From: Xenoacremonium recifei
Taxonomy: Eukaryota > Ascomycota > Sordariomycetes > Hypocreales > Nectriaceae
Length of the DNA: 64,000 nt
Direction: 5' to 3'
Assembly (NCBI GenBank): GCA_012184525.1
Contig: WOFQ01000007.1
Coordinates: 434,001 to 498,000 of the forward strand
Below the pieces are notes generated by a model. It did no database searches. It saw nothing but the letters and a program-made list of their open reading frames with translations, and was not told the DNA's origin. Made by a program: the position numbers and the translations under genes. Of the stretch, positions 35,812-44,869 are shown one piece after another. Within the stretch, counting starts at the first letter, position 1; each line of letters opens with the position of its first letter.

Positions 35812-36431
35812 CGTCGGCGCTGGGTGTGGTGGTCTGTTGGGCTACCACGAGATCGTCCAGCGTAAAAACTTGCCCCAGATTCGGCCCAGCAATCCCAAGC
35901 TCGCGCAGTCACGTGGTCGCGAGTGGACGCCAACCAATGGGCGGTGACATGAGCATGACGGGACTATCAGGTGATGATAAGATCTGGATGGCCAATCACA
36001 CAGCTCGCTCCCCACCGCGGCAATTGGGCGCGAGTGACATCACGCAGAGAAGCATCTGCAAGTTTCCGGCAGGTTCCTAGAGACTTCTACTGCATCCGCG
36101 AACCAGCCTGAGCCTGCGCGAGCTTGCTGGAAGCTTTCAGGCGCTTCAATCCTCAGGCCATTCGCCTCCACTGGCATCTTCCATGATCCCATCGCCCGCT
36201 CCACTCCATCAAGAGATAAATTCGACTGCTGCGGCGCCACGACTGCTGATTCTCTCTTCCTTCGCATACCAACTATACCCAAACCCCACACTGTAGGGCG
36301 CCAAAAACGATACCCAATCTCAACGCTTACAAGGATAATACGCCCCCCTCAAGCAAGCACATAATAATCCCTCGTTTTTTCTACAACTTCGATTCATTGC
36401 TCTGTCGTTTTCGTTTTGAACTATCGTCACT
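35812..36431. promoter_or_regulatory. Divergent promoter region, mL67 / hsp104
   Basis: 620 bp between divergent starts. It contains a heat-shock-element-like array (36063-36082) and, close to the hsp104 start, a run of C followed by CCCCT that resembles a stress-response element. No gene is seen. Confidence 0.45.
36063..36082 (+). promoter_or_regulatory. Heat-shock element-like array
   Basis: Four contiguous pentamers alternate TTC and GAA types with the required 5-bp phase: tTTCc, gGCAg, gTTCc, tAGAg. Two match exactly and two match two of three core bases. It lies about 350 bp upstream of hsp104, whose family is an Hsf1 target. The pattern is visible; binding is inferred. Confidence 0.45.
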
Positions 36432-39209
36432 ATGAATTCACGCATGGACTTTACAGACAGGGCCCAGAAGGCCGTTGAGGACGCCATGGCCCTGGCCGAG
36501 CAGTACGCCCATGCCCAGCTCGTCCCGGTGCATCTGGCAGTCTCGCTGCTCGATCCTCCCGCAGACCAGTCCAAAGACCAACAGAACGCGCCGGCCGCGG
36601 GCACAACTAGCACGCTGTTCCGGCAAGTCGTCGAACGAGCCCACGGCGATCCGCAACTCTTCGATCGTGCCCTCAAGAAGACGCTCGTCCGACTGCCCAG
36701 CCAAGATCCTCCGCCAGAGCATGTCTCGCTCGCCCCCCAATTCCACAACGTCCTGCGGAAGGCCATGGAGCTGCAAAAGGTCCAGAAAGACACATACATC
36801 GGCGTCGACCACCTCATCGTGGCGCTGGCCGAGGAACCAAGCATCCAGACGGCGCTGCGGGAAGCCAACATCCCCAAGTCGAAGCTGGTGCAGGATGCCG
36901 TACAGGCCATTCGAGGGACGAAGCGGGTCGACAGCAAGACGGCTGATACCGAGGAGGAGAACGAGAACCTGGCCAAGTTCACCATCGACATGACGGAGAT
37001 GGCCCGCGACAAGAAGATCGACCCCGTTATCGGACGAGAAGAGGAGATCCGCCGAGTCGTCCGAATCCTGTCGCGACGAACCAAGAACAACCCGGTCCTC
37101 ATCGGTGAGCCCGGTGTTGGAAAGACGACCGTCGTCGAGGGTCTGGCGCAGCGAATCGTCAACCGAGATGTGCCGGACAACCTCAAGCACTGCAAGCTGC
37201 TCTCCCTGGATGTCGGTGCTCTCGTTGCGGGCAGCAAGTACCGAGGAGAGTTTGAAGAGCGAATGAAGGGAGTGTTGAAGGAGATCCAGGAGTCCAAGGA
37301 CACGATCGTCCTGTTCGTCGACGAGATCCATCTTCTCATGGGTGCGGGATCATCTGGTGAGGGCGGTATGGACGCCGCCAATCTTCTCAAGCCCATGCTG
37401 GCCCGAGGTCAGCTGCACTGTATCGGTGCCACCACTCTCGCCGAATATAGGAAGTACGTCGAGAAGGATGCCGCCTTTGAACGACGATTCCAGCAAGTCA
37501 TTGTCAAGGAGCCTTCGATCCCCGAGACTATCTCAATCCTTCGAGGCCTGAAGGAGCGATACGATCGACACCACAGAGTCACAATCCTCGACAGTGCTTT
37601 GGTGGCTGCCGCCAACCTTGCGGCACGATACCTCACCTCTCGACGAATGCCCGATTCCGCCATCGATCTGGTGGATGAGGCTGCTGCCGCGGTCCGGGTG
37701 GCTCGCGAATCCCAACCCGAAATCATCGATTCTCTCGAGCGCAAGCATCGACAGCTCATGATTGAGATTGCGGCTCTGGAAAAGGAGCACGACGAAGCTT
37801 CCCGGACACGTTTGCAGCAGGCCCGAAAGGACGCCAAGAACGTGGAGGAGGAGCTTGAGCCTCTCCGCGAAAAGTACAAGGCCGAGATCAAGCGCAGCGA
37901 GGAAATTCACCAGGCCAAGCTCAAGCTCGACGACCTCGAGAAGCGACTTGAGGATGCCATGAACAACTCGGAGCACGCCAAGGCTGCCGATCTCAAGTAC
38001 GGTGCCATCCCCGAGCAAGAGGCCGTCATCAAGGAGCTCGAGGTCCGCAAGGCCGCCGCCGATGCCGCTCTGAACGCCACCGGCGCGGACACCGGCGGTG
38101 CCATGGTTACGGACATTGTCACGGCCGATCACATCAACGAAATCGTAGCTCGATGGACTGGTATCCCTGTCACTCGGCTGCGCACCTCAGAGAAGGAGAA
38201 GCTCATCCACATGGAGAAGGCTCTAGGACGCATCGTTGTTGGCCAGAAGGAGGCAGTCCAGTCTGTCGCCAACGCCATCCGGCTGCAGCGATCGGGTCTT
38301 AGCAACCCGAACCAGCCGCCAAGCTTCCTCTTTTGCGGCCCTTCGGGTACTGGTAAGACGCTGCTCACCAAGGCGCTTGCTGAGTTCCTGTTCGACGACG
38401 CCAAGGCCATGATCCGATTCGATATGTCCGAGTACCAGGAGCGCCATGCCCTAAGCCGAATGATCGGTGCTCCCCCTGGATATGTCGGCCACGATGCTGG
38501 CGGCCAGCTGACTGAAGCCCTTCGACGCAAGCCGTTCTCGATCTTGTTGTTTGATGAGGTTGAGAAGGCTGCCAAGGAGGTGTTGACAGTCCTCCTCCAG
38601 CTCATGGACGATGGCCGTATCACTGATGGCCAAGGCAGAGTTGTCGATGCGAAGAACTGCATTGTTGTCATGACCTCTAACCTGGGCGCTGAGTACCTGA
38701 CTCGTCCCGGTGCCAAGGAGGGCCGAGTTGACTCGGGCACCAAGGAGCTCGTGATGAACGCTCTTCGCAACTACTTCCTGCCTGAGTTCCTGAACCGTAT
38801 CAACTCAGTCGTCATCTTCAACCGTCTTACGCGCAAGGAGATCCGCAAGATCGTCGACCTGCGCCTCATCGAGATCCAAAAACGGCTCGAGGACAACGGG
38901 CGCAAGGTCTTCATCGATGTATCCGACGAAGCCAAAGACTACCTCGGCAACTCAGGCTACTCGCCCGTCTATGGCGCGCGTCCACTATCGCGCCTCATCG
39001 AAAAGGAGGTGCTTAACAAGCTCGCTATCCTGATCCTACGCAACAACATCCGCGATGGCGAGTATGCGCGCGTCGAGCTCATCGATGGCAAGATTGCTGT
39101 GCTGCCGAACCACGACGACAGCGAACTTGATGATGATGAGGATATGATGGACGAGGAGGATGCTGTGGATGAGATCATTGAGGATATGGATCAGGACATC
39201 TATGATTAA
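36432..39209 (+). CDS. HSP104: Hsp104/ClpB disaggregase (Hsp98)
   Basis: Cytosolic hexameric AAA+ disaggregase that threads aggregated proteins and confers thermotolerance. Intronless, 925 residues. Order of domains: Clp N-terminal domain (1-150, FTDRAQKAVEDAMALAEQYA); NBD1 with Walker A GEPGVGKT at 225-232 and Walker B VLFVDEIH; a coiled middle domain at about 410-530 (RKHRQLMIEIAALEKEHDEA); NBD2 with Walker A GPSGTGKT at 636-643 and ILLFDEVEKA; and a C-terminal small domain (SPVYGARPLSRLIEKEV). It ends in a long Asp/Glu tail finishing DQDIYD. No mitochondrial presequence is present, so this is the cytosolic type rather than Hsp78. The lack of introns is common for strongly heat-induced genes. 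Confidence 0.97.
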   Translation: MNSRMDFTDRAQKAVEDAMALAEQYAHAQLVPVHLAVSLLDPPADQSKDQQNAPAAGTTSTLFRQVVERAHGDPQLFDRALKKTLVRLPSQDPPPEHVSLAPQFHNVLRKAMELQKVQKDTYIGVDHLIVALAEEPSIQTALREANIPKSKLVQDAVQAIRGTKRVDSKTADTEEENENLAKFTIDMTEMARDKKIDPVIGREEEIRRVVRILSRRTKNNPVLIGEPGVGKTTVVEGLAQRIVNRDVPDNLKHCKLLSLDVGALVAGSKYRGEFEERMKGVLKEIQESKDTIVLFVDEIHLLMGAGSSGEGGMDAANLLKPMLARGQLHCIGATTLAEYRKYVEKDAAFERRFQQVIVKEPSIPETISILRGLKERYDRHHRVTILDSALVAAANLAARYLTSRRMPDSAIDLVDEAAAAVRVARESQPEIIDSLERKHRQLMIEIAALEKEHDEASRTRLQQARKDAKNVEEELEPLREKYKAEIKRSEEIHQAKLKLDDLEKRLEDAMNNSEHAKAADLKYGAIPEQEAVIKELEVRKAAADAALNATGADTGGAMVTDIVTADHINEIVARWTGIPVTRLRTSEKEKLIHMEKALGRIVVGQKEAVQSVANAIRLQRSGLSNPNQPPSFLFCGPSGTGKTLLTKALAEFLFDDAKAMIRFDMSEYQERHALSRMIGAPPGYVGHDAGGQLTEALRRKPFSILLFDEVEKAAKEVLTVLLQLMDDGRITDGQGRVVDAKNCIVVMTSNLGAEYLTRPGAKEGRVDSGTKELVMNALRNYFLPEFLNRINSVVIFNRLTRKEIRKIVDLRLIEIQKRLEDNGRKVFIDVSDEAKDYLGNSGYSPVYGARPLSRLIEKEVLNKLAILILRNNIRDGEYARVELIDGKIAVLPNHDDSELDDDEDMMDEEDAVDEIIEDMDQDIYD

Positions 39210-39580
39210 ACAAATTGAAGAAGTGGAAAGGCGTGAAAAGCGAATGTTCTGAGCAAGGAATTATGGCATGGAATGACTTTGACGATTAGATGACGGCGTT
39301 TAGGACATACTATATGGAATGGATTTGGCTCTTGTTACTGGCAAAGCATAGTATGGATACAACCTCATGTAGATAAATGCTCTCGAGGTTAATAAAACCC
39401 GAGAAAAAGTTACTATATAAAAATGGTTTCCTTTACATTGAAATGCCCGTCTTAGGTGAAATGAAATAATGCATGATATTAAATTCTATGTGATATGCTA
39501 CCTCCCACCGACCCTTACGAACTCCCCTGGACATAATAGACGTAAATTTTTCTCAACTCAAGTCGAGCCTGAAGACTAAC
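39210..39580. other. Convergent 3' flanks of hsp104 and the LEU3-like gene
   Basis: About 370 bp, clearly AT-rich, with taataaa-like polyadenylation context near 39390. No gene is seen. Confidence 0.4.
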
Positions 39581-41954
39581 TTAGCACTGCGGTGGTCCAA
39601 GGAACACAGGCCCTTCGTCGAGCCAACCAAAGTCGTCCATGAGCGCAGACCAGTCGACATCCTGGAAAGGATCCTGGGTGGACGCCATTGGTTCTTCCGG
39701 AGGAGGTTCTTCTGGGAGAGGCTCTTCCTGCTCTTTCTCGGTGCGATTGGGCGCTCCCAACGCAGCTTGTCGTTCTGTAAAGGGGTCAGTACAATTTCAC
39801 ATCAAGATAATCAACTCAAGACGAGGTGACGGCTTACCATATGCTGCGAGCCCGCGCTCAACGCGGACGTTCTTCTTCTTCGCGCGATTCAGCGACTCGC
39901 GGAACTGCTGCAGACACCAAAACGTCACAGCCGCGCCAAGACGACCAGGCCAGACACGCCGGCTACCGCCAAACTTGGGCAGCAGGTTCCGAACAGACCA
40001 GAAGGTATCCATGATCGCAGCGCCACGGCTAGCGAGGTCGCCCTCGCGCACCGAACAGCTCAGCATGATAGTATGGATCTGATGCGCCAGAACCTGCGAC
40101 TCCTCGGCGGACAGCGTCACGGGCGCCTGCATGGAGTGCAGCGCGGAGACGGCGATGCATGCGGCGTCGACGCACGAGCGGTACGCCCACAGGGGCGCGT
40201 GCGTGAGGAACTTGGTGGATGTCTCGAGGGCGTAGGCCGTGGCGATGAGGGCGCGGGCCGTGGTGTAGGTCTTGAGGACGTGGAGAGGTAAAGGGTCGGT
40301 GGCGGTGGGGGGTGTGAGGTAGAAGTAGGACTGGACTTCGAGCTGGGTGCTGAGGAGGAAGAAGCGGGAGCAGTCTGGGGAGGGTGTTAGTAGAGGTTCA
40401 GGGGGGAGATGGGAGAGGGCATACCGGAGTCGACGCGGGTGACGACGGAGCGGATGCTGTTGAATTCGTCTTCCCAGGATTGGGCTGTGCTTTCGAAGAT
40501 GCCGCCGTGGGTCATGACTTGGGCTTCCATGGCAGTGTGCATCTTGTTTGCGAACTTCTGGAGTTCAAAGAAGGTCATGAACTCGGGTGGCAACGTATCC
40601 TCTACGATTTTTTTGCAGTTGGTATCCGCGTGTTGGAGGAATGGCGACGAGATGCCAGTATATGTAGCTATTCTTCAGGGTGTTAGCCAAAATGCTTCTT
40701 CACTGCAAACCCCAAACATACCTCTGCGCCAGACAGCAGCAGGCGATCCAAGTAGTGGCAGCCTCCAGGTCTGTTGAGAAAATGTTCGCCCTCCCACCCA
40801 CGCAAAACTCAGGATGACATCCTCGGCCATGATGTAGGCCGAGCTGCATGGCCGATGTCATTGCTATGGATATGAGTGTCGCGGAGGGGTCTGTGACGAA
40901 TCTCACTGTTGGTAACGGCCAGGCACAAAAGAATAAAATTGCATGGATCGACTCCATGTCCACGTTGGGCGTGGCGGGCAAAGTGTAGATGTCGCGGCCG
41001 AGCTGGTCAACGAGGAAGGGGAACAGCCAGTCGTCATCTCGGGCATGGCGTCTGAGGGCGACGTATATTATCGTCCAAAAGAGAACTTTGTTTGCTTGAT
41101 AGCATTCATCTGGGTCTTTCTTCCTCAAGACCGGGACAAATGGGTGGTAATATGTCAGAAACCTAGATTTATGTTCAGACCTGCGCATATCTTGCTAGCT
41201 ATTGAGGGGGGTGCTTACTTGTCGAAGTAGTAATCAATGTCTTCCCCTGAGACTGTCCTAGTCCCAAGCATACGCGATTTAGTAGGGCCAGTCTTCTCAA
41301 AGACTGCTGGAGGTATCCGGGGTGCCAGCTCAGGGATCTTGATCTTGTGAAGACTCATGGGGATTGCAGGAGGGGCAAAGGGAGGGGCAGCTTGGCCTGG
41401 CGTATTCTGCTGTGGGAAGACGGCATTGTTCGGGCGAGGAGTTGGTGGACTCCAGGCAGTCTCTCCAAGGGGATGAGGATTTACAACCTGCTTAATAGTT
41501 CGAAGTTCTTGTTCAAGCAGCTCGAGTTTACTATCACAAGCAAGTCAGCGTATTGGTCTAGGGTAAGCGAGTTGACCGCCAAGAAGCCGTTCAAGGGTTA
41601 TCATGGGTCTCCTTTATGAACCCATAGACTCCTGTTCAGGAAGGACTCCGTTCAAGATACAGTTTGATCAATTCTCACCTTCTTCTCGTGATTCTCTTGT
41701 GTGACTTGTCGTAGACACAAGCCATTCCCAATTTATCACATCTCTGGCATGGTTTCCCAGGAGTTGGGTTTGCTCTACAACGGACCTATGAAGCGCATTA
41801 GAACCTCCATTCCCAGAAAATGTAAGTTTTGCTTGGCTATTCTCACTTTTGAGTCTCGACAACTTATACAAGCCACGTTTCGCCGGATTCTGTCTTCATG
41901 TTGTCGTCCTGAAGCTGACCCGGGAGAGTCCCCCGACGGTGGCGTTGGCGCCAT
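39581..41954 (-). CDS. LEU3-like Zn(II)2Cys6 transcription factor
   Basis: Nuclear regulator of 648 residues in seven exons, in transcript order 41954..41847, 41785..41679, 41530..41219, 41162..40722, 40672..40425, 40374..39838, 39774..39581; all phases agree. The zinc cluster is split by intron 1 and complete only after splicing: Cys29, 32, 39, 49, 52 and 59 (ACISCRDSK joined to VRCRANPTPGKPCQRC). Next come a basic linker KSHKRITRR and a short coiled coil (LELLEQELRTIKQVV). The LEU3-type entry block follows: HKIKIPELAPRIPP, then VSGEDIDYYFDKFLTYYHPFVPVL. The fungal TF domain contains FCAWPLPTVRF, MTSAMQLGLHHG and FFELQKFANKMH. The C-terminus is acidic (DVDWSALMDDFGWLDEG), a probable activation domain. 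Function as a branched-chain amino-acid regulator is inferred from Leu3 resemblance only. Confidence 0.88.
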
Positions 41955-42409
41955 TGTGTCTCATTGCCGCCCAGGAACGGTGCGTCGTCAGAGCATTCCC
42001 TCACGGCTGCAGTTGCCGCAGCGTTGACCGGGTTCGTGGATACGCGTGAAACGCTTATATTATGCGTTTTTGAGGCGGATTGGATCAGGTAATGATGGTG
42101 ATCAGGATACACCGTACGGACACGGATACGGTGCCGGGTCTCCATTCCTACCATTATGGCCGATAAGTCCGCCATTGACGTCACGTGCCACAACTAGACA
42201 CCACAAGAAAGCGTCACCTCCCACTTCATCAATGAAGTCAGTAAGAAGTTATAACACATATTTTATATAAAATATTTTAAATATGCTATAGGGTATCCAA
42301 TTTGTGTCGTGACTTATGGCCAGAGCTTCGTGGTGATCAGCAACCAATTCCTTCGTCAAACACGCCAGTGCTTAGGGTCAGCCTCGTCAACATGGCCTTC
42401 AGTCTAGTG
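41955..42409. other. Intergenic, LEU3-like promoter and PBN1 3' flank
   Basis: About 450 bp with no supportable gene. It includes an AT-rich block with repeated tatttta-like sequence at 42255-42295. No paired CCGG half-sites of the Leu3 type are visible. Confidence 0.4.
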
Positions 42410-43995
42410 TTAATCCTTCTTTGCTGGGACCGCGCTCTCCCTCTTCTTAGGTATAACTGCAGCTGCCAGCTTCCACAATACCCAAGCAAAGCCCAGGCCG
42501 ACGACCAGCGTAGTACCAAATCCGATCCATGATGCTCCCTGCTCCTTGAGCACGGGAACAGTAACGGGGTTCATAAGGCGGGTTCCATTATGCGCTTTGG
42601 GATTTACATGCCAAAAGACGGTATCAGGCTCGAAAAGGCTGTCATAGCCTAGGCTGAGACGATCAAAAGGGTTCTTCTGCAACTCCTCTCCAGATGAGCA
42701 AGCCCAGAAAACAGTAGGATACGGGATCTCAGCCTGCACATAACCCGACTCGGAGGGCTTTAGGTATCTGAGATGTAGGGGAATCTCAGCTGTCCATGGG
42801 GCATCTGAAGAGGACGTCGGTGGTGCTAACTCTAACAGAACGTTTGATCCCCAGACTGCGGTCGTGTAAGCCGGAGCCTCGAGGTCGACTGGTAAAGTAG
42901 TGTAGCGGGAAGCAGTGAGATTCTTAGAGGCGAGGAACAGCTCATCCGCTAATTGGTAGCGATCTGCGAAAATAGTCTTCGGCAGAGTCAAATATGCATA
43001 TGGAGCACAGCTGTCATCCTGCGCTAGAGCCTGGCTGGAGCTTAGGGTCAACTGCATAGTAGGATGGAGCCCAGTAGGGGCGAGGAACTTGGATGTGAAG
43101 CTGGAATCGCTCCGTCTGTGGCGTGACGGGAAAGTGAAGAGAGTCGGCGACGGCTTCTTCTGCTCACCGAGCACAGCGAGGATGCCCGAGACGCCAAGTT
43201 CGTGAGATTGCAGTTTGGGTGGTACATGCTCGACGAAGATGCCAACTTCTGTCCGCCGGCTCTTATGGGCAGGGATGGCGAGATACTGATGTCGAAGAGG
43301 CCAGAAAGCCGTGAGCTGGACCAGATCGGAGCCGATGTCGAATGAGATATCAAAGCTGGAAGCAATGTACAAGCTACGTATCGAGGCCAAGCACAGAGCG
43401 TCATCTTTTGCGCAATAGTTTTGCATACTGGTTTGGATGAAGTTGTGGAGGGTCTCCAACTCATGGTAGAGGTAGAATGAGGGACTAGAAGATCCTTCCG
43501 CTCTCACCTCGGTGAAGGCCTGTCTCCGGAATGAGCATTGACGCGGATATGAATGTTTCTTGGTAGTGGATATTTAATTACCTTGGGGTTTATAGACTCT
43601 GTTAACCCCAGGCGCTGCAACGCTGTGCAGAGTTTGGAGCTGTCATGGAGTTTAGTCAAATATGTATTAGTAGATGTGGGCAAGGTTGGGGAAACACACG
43701 GATCACGGGAACCATTCGGTCTAGGCGTGTAAGATAGATGGAGGCCGGGCGATATCCTCGAAGCAAAGGGGTCTATGGTCTCATGTTCCCAGGGACTGGC
43801 CCAGCGCAGGTGGACCGATTCGAAATCGCGGAGAACTTGGGCTAGCTCGGGGGGAAGCTCGTCGAGGAGCACCGTGAGACGGTCCTGGCGAGCCGACTCA
43901 ATCTCAGGGCCGAGAAGACCCTCCTCCTGAATCTCGAGATCCTCTGGATCGACGCCACCGCCCGGGGGGTGGACGAATGTGATTCTCTCCTTCAT
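42410..43995 (-). CDS. PBN1: GPI mannosyltransferase I subunit Pbn1 (PIG-X)
   Basis: ER membrane glycoprotein that partners the alpha-1,4-mannosyltransferase Gpi14/PIG-M in GPI-anchor assembly. Exons in transcript order are 43995..43582 and 43519..42410 (507 residues). The 62-nt intron (gtaatt to agacag) joins ESINPK to AFTEVRAEGSSSPSFYLYHEL. The N-terminal half is a luminal-type domain starting MKERITFVHPPGG. The PIG-X/Pbn1 C-terminal domain follows: YAYLTLPKTIFADRYQLAD, then ELAPPTSSS, LHLRYLKPSESGY and PYPTVFWACSSGEE. A single membrane helix (WIGFGTTLVVGLGFAWVLWKLAAAV) and a short lysine-rich cytosolic tail (KKRESAVPAKKD) close the protein, consistent with ER retention. Divergent from the caspase-homeodomain gene. 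Confidence 0.92.
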
Positions 43996-44869
43996 GATAG
44001 CGCGTGTATCAAGTGAGAGTGGTAGCAGGTCGCGTGTCCTCGGTAAGAGAACGGCGATGGACGGTCTCCCAAACAAGTAAGTGCGCGTCAGCACAGCAGA
44101 CTCGGTGACGGGGGGCAATGACCGAAGCTGATATAGGAGAGGCTGATGTATCGCGACAAGGCCCAGCCCCAAGGCGTCGGTGATCGGTTTTGGAGGTGGC
44201 AGCGGGAGTGGCAGGGAGCTGGAGAGTGGACAGATTTGTTAGGTGCTCTGCCTGCCAGCCAAGTGGAATGGAAGGCACCGAGTGACGTTACAGGGTCGGG
44301 TCTGGTAGCGCCTGCCCGCTCCCGCTGGCCCTGGCATAGGTGGATCCCACCTCATGGGTGGCCGCCCCGTACCCGGCAGCGGGGAAATACCTCTGCGAAC
44401 CACACGATTTGGCACGTTTTCGCTGGTACCGGGCTACCTGCGGCCGGGAATCCGTTTGCCTGCAATTGCCCTCTTCGATCACCGGCTCAGCACGCGGCGC
44501 TAAGCCTCTTTCGGGACCGAACCTCGACTCAACAGCGTGTGCCGCCTCACGCCTGCGAATATCCTCCGTCCATCCTGCTTGTCCCATTCTCGTCCGCCTC
44601 AACGATGCTCAGGCGACCGCTTTTCTCTCGCAGGCACGCCCAGCCATATACGATCCGGCCCCTACCGCCCTGACGCTCGCTCGCAAAGCGGCAACGATGA
44701 CACGATAACCCTGCTGGCACTGACCTGACTGCGTCCCGAAATCCCACCGAGCCAGCCGGACTTGCGACGACGACTCTGATAACTCTGATAGCCCGAGTGT
44801 TTTCTTCTGGGTCCGGTGGACAGTCAGATATTTCTTCGCCAATCCACACAACAACGCCGGCTTGCAGCA
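43996..44869. promoter_or_regulatory. Divergent promoter region, PBN1 / caspase-homeodomain gene
   Basis: About 870 bp, GC-rich, between divergent starts. Long frames on both strands (for example 44146-44673) are compositional, and I see no conserved motif in them. It must hold both promoters. Confidence 0.4.

Noticed and set aside
36438..37331. 297-codon minus-strand frame inside hsp104
   Set aside because: Antisense shadow of a highly biased coding gene; it has no domain motif and overlaps Walker A-containing exon sequence.
36320..37396. 358-codon minus-strand frame over the start of hsp104
   Set aside because: Ser/Arg-rich antisense translation of hsp104 codons; no motif or plausible promoter.
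44146..44673. 175-codon plus-strand frame between PBN1 and the caspase gene
   Set aside because: Overlaps the PBN1 5' region and competing frames; no conserved motif, so treated as shared promoter.
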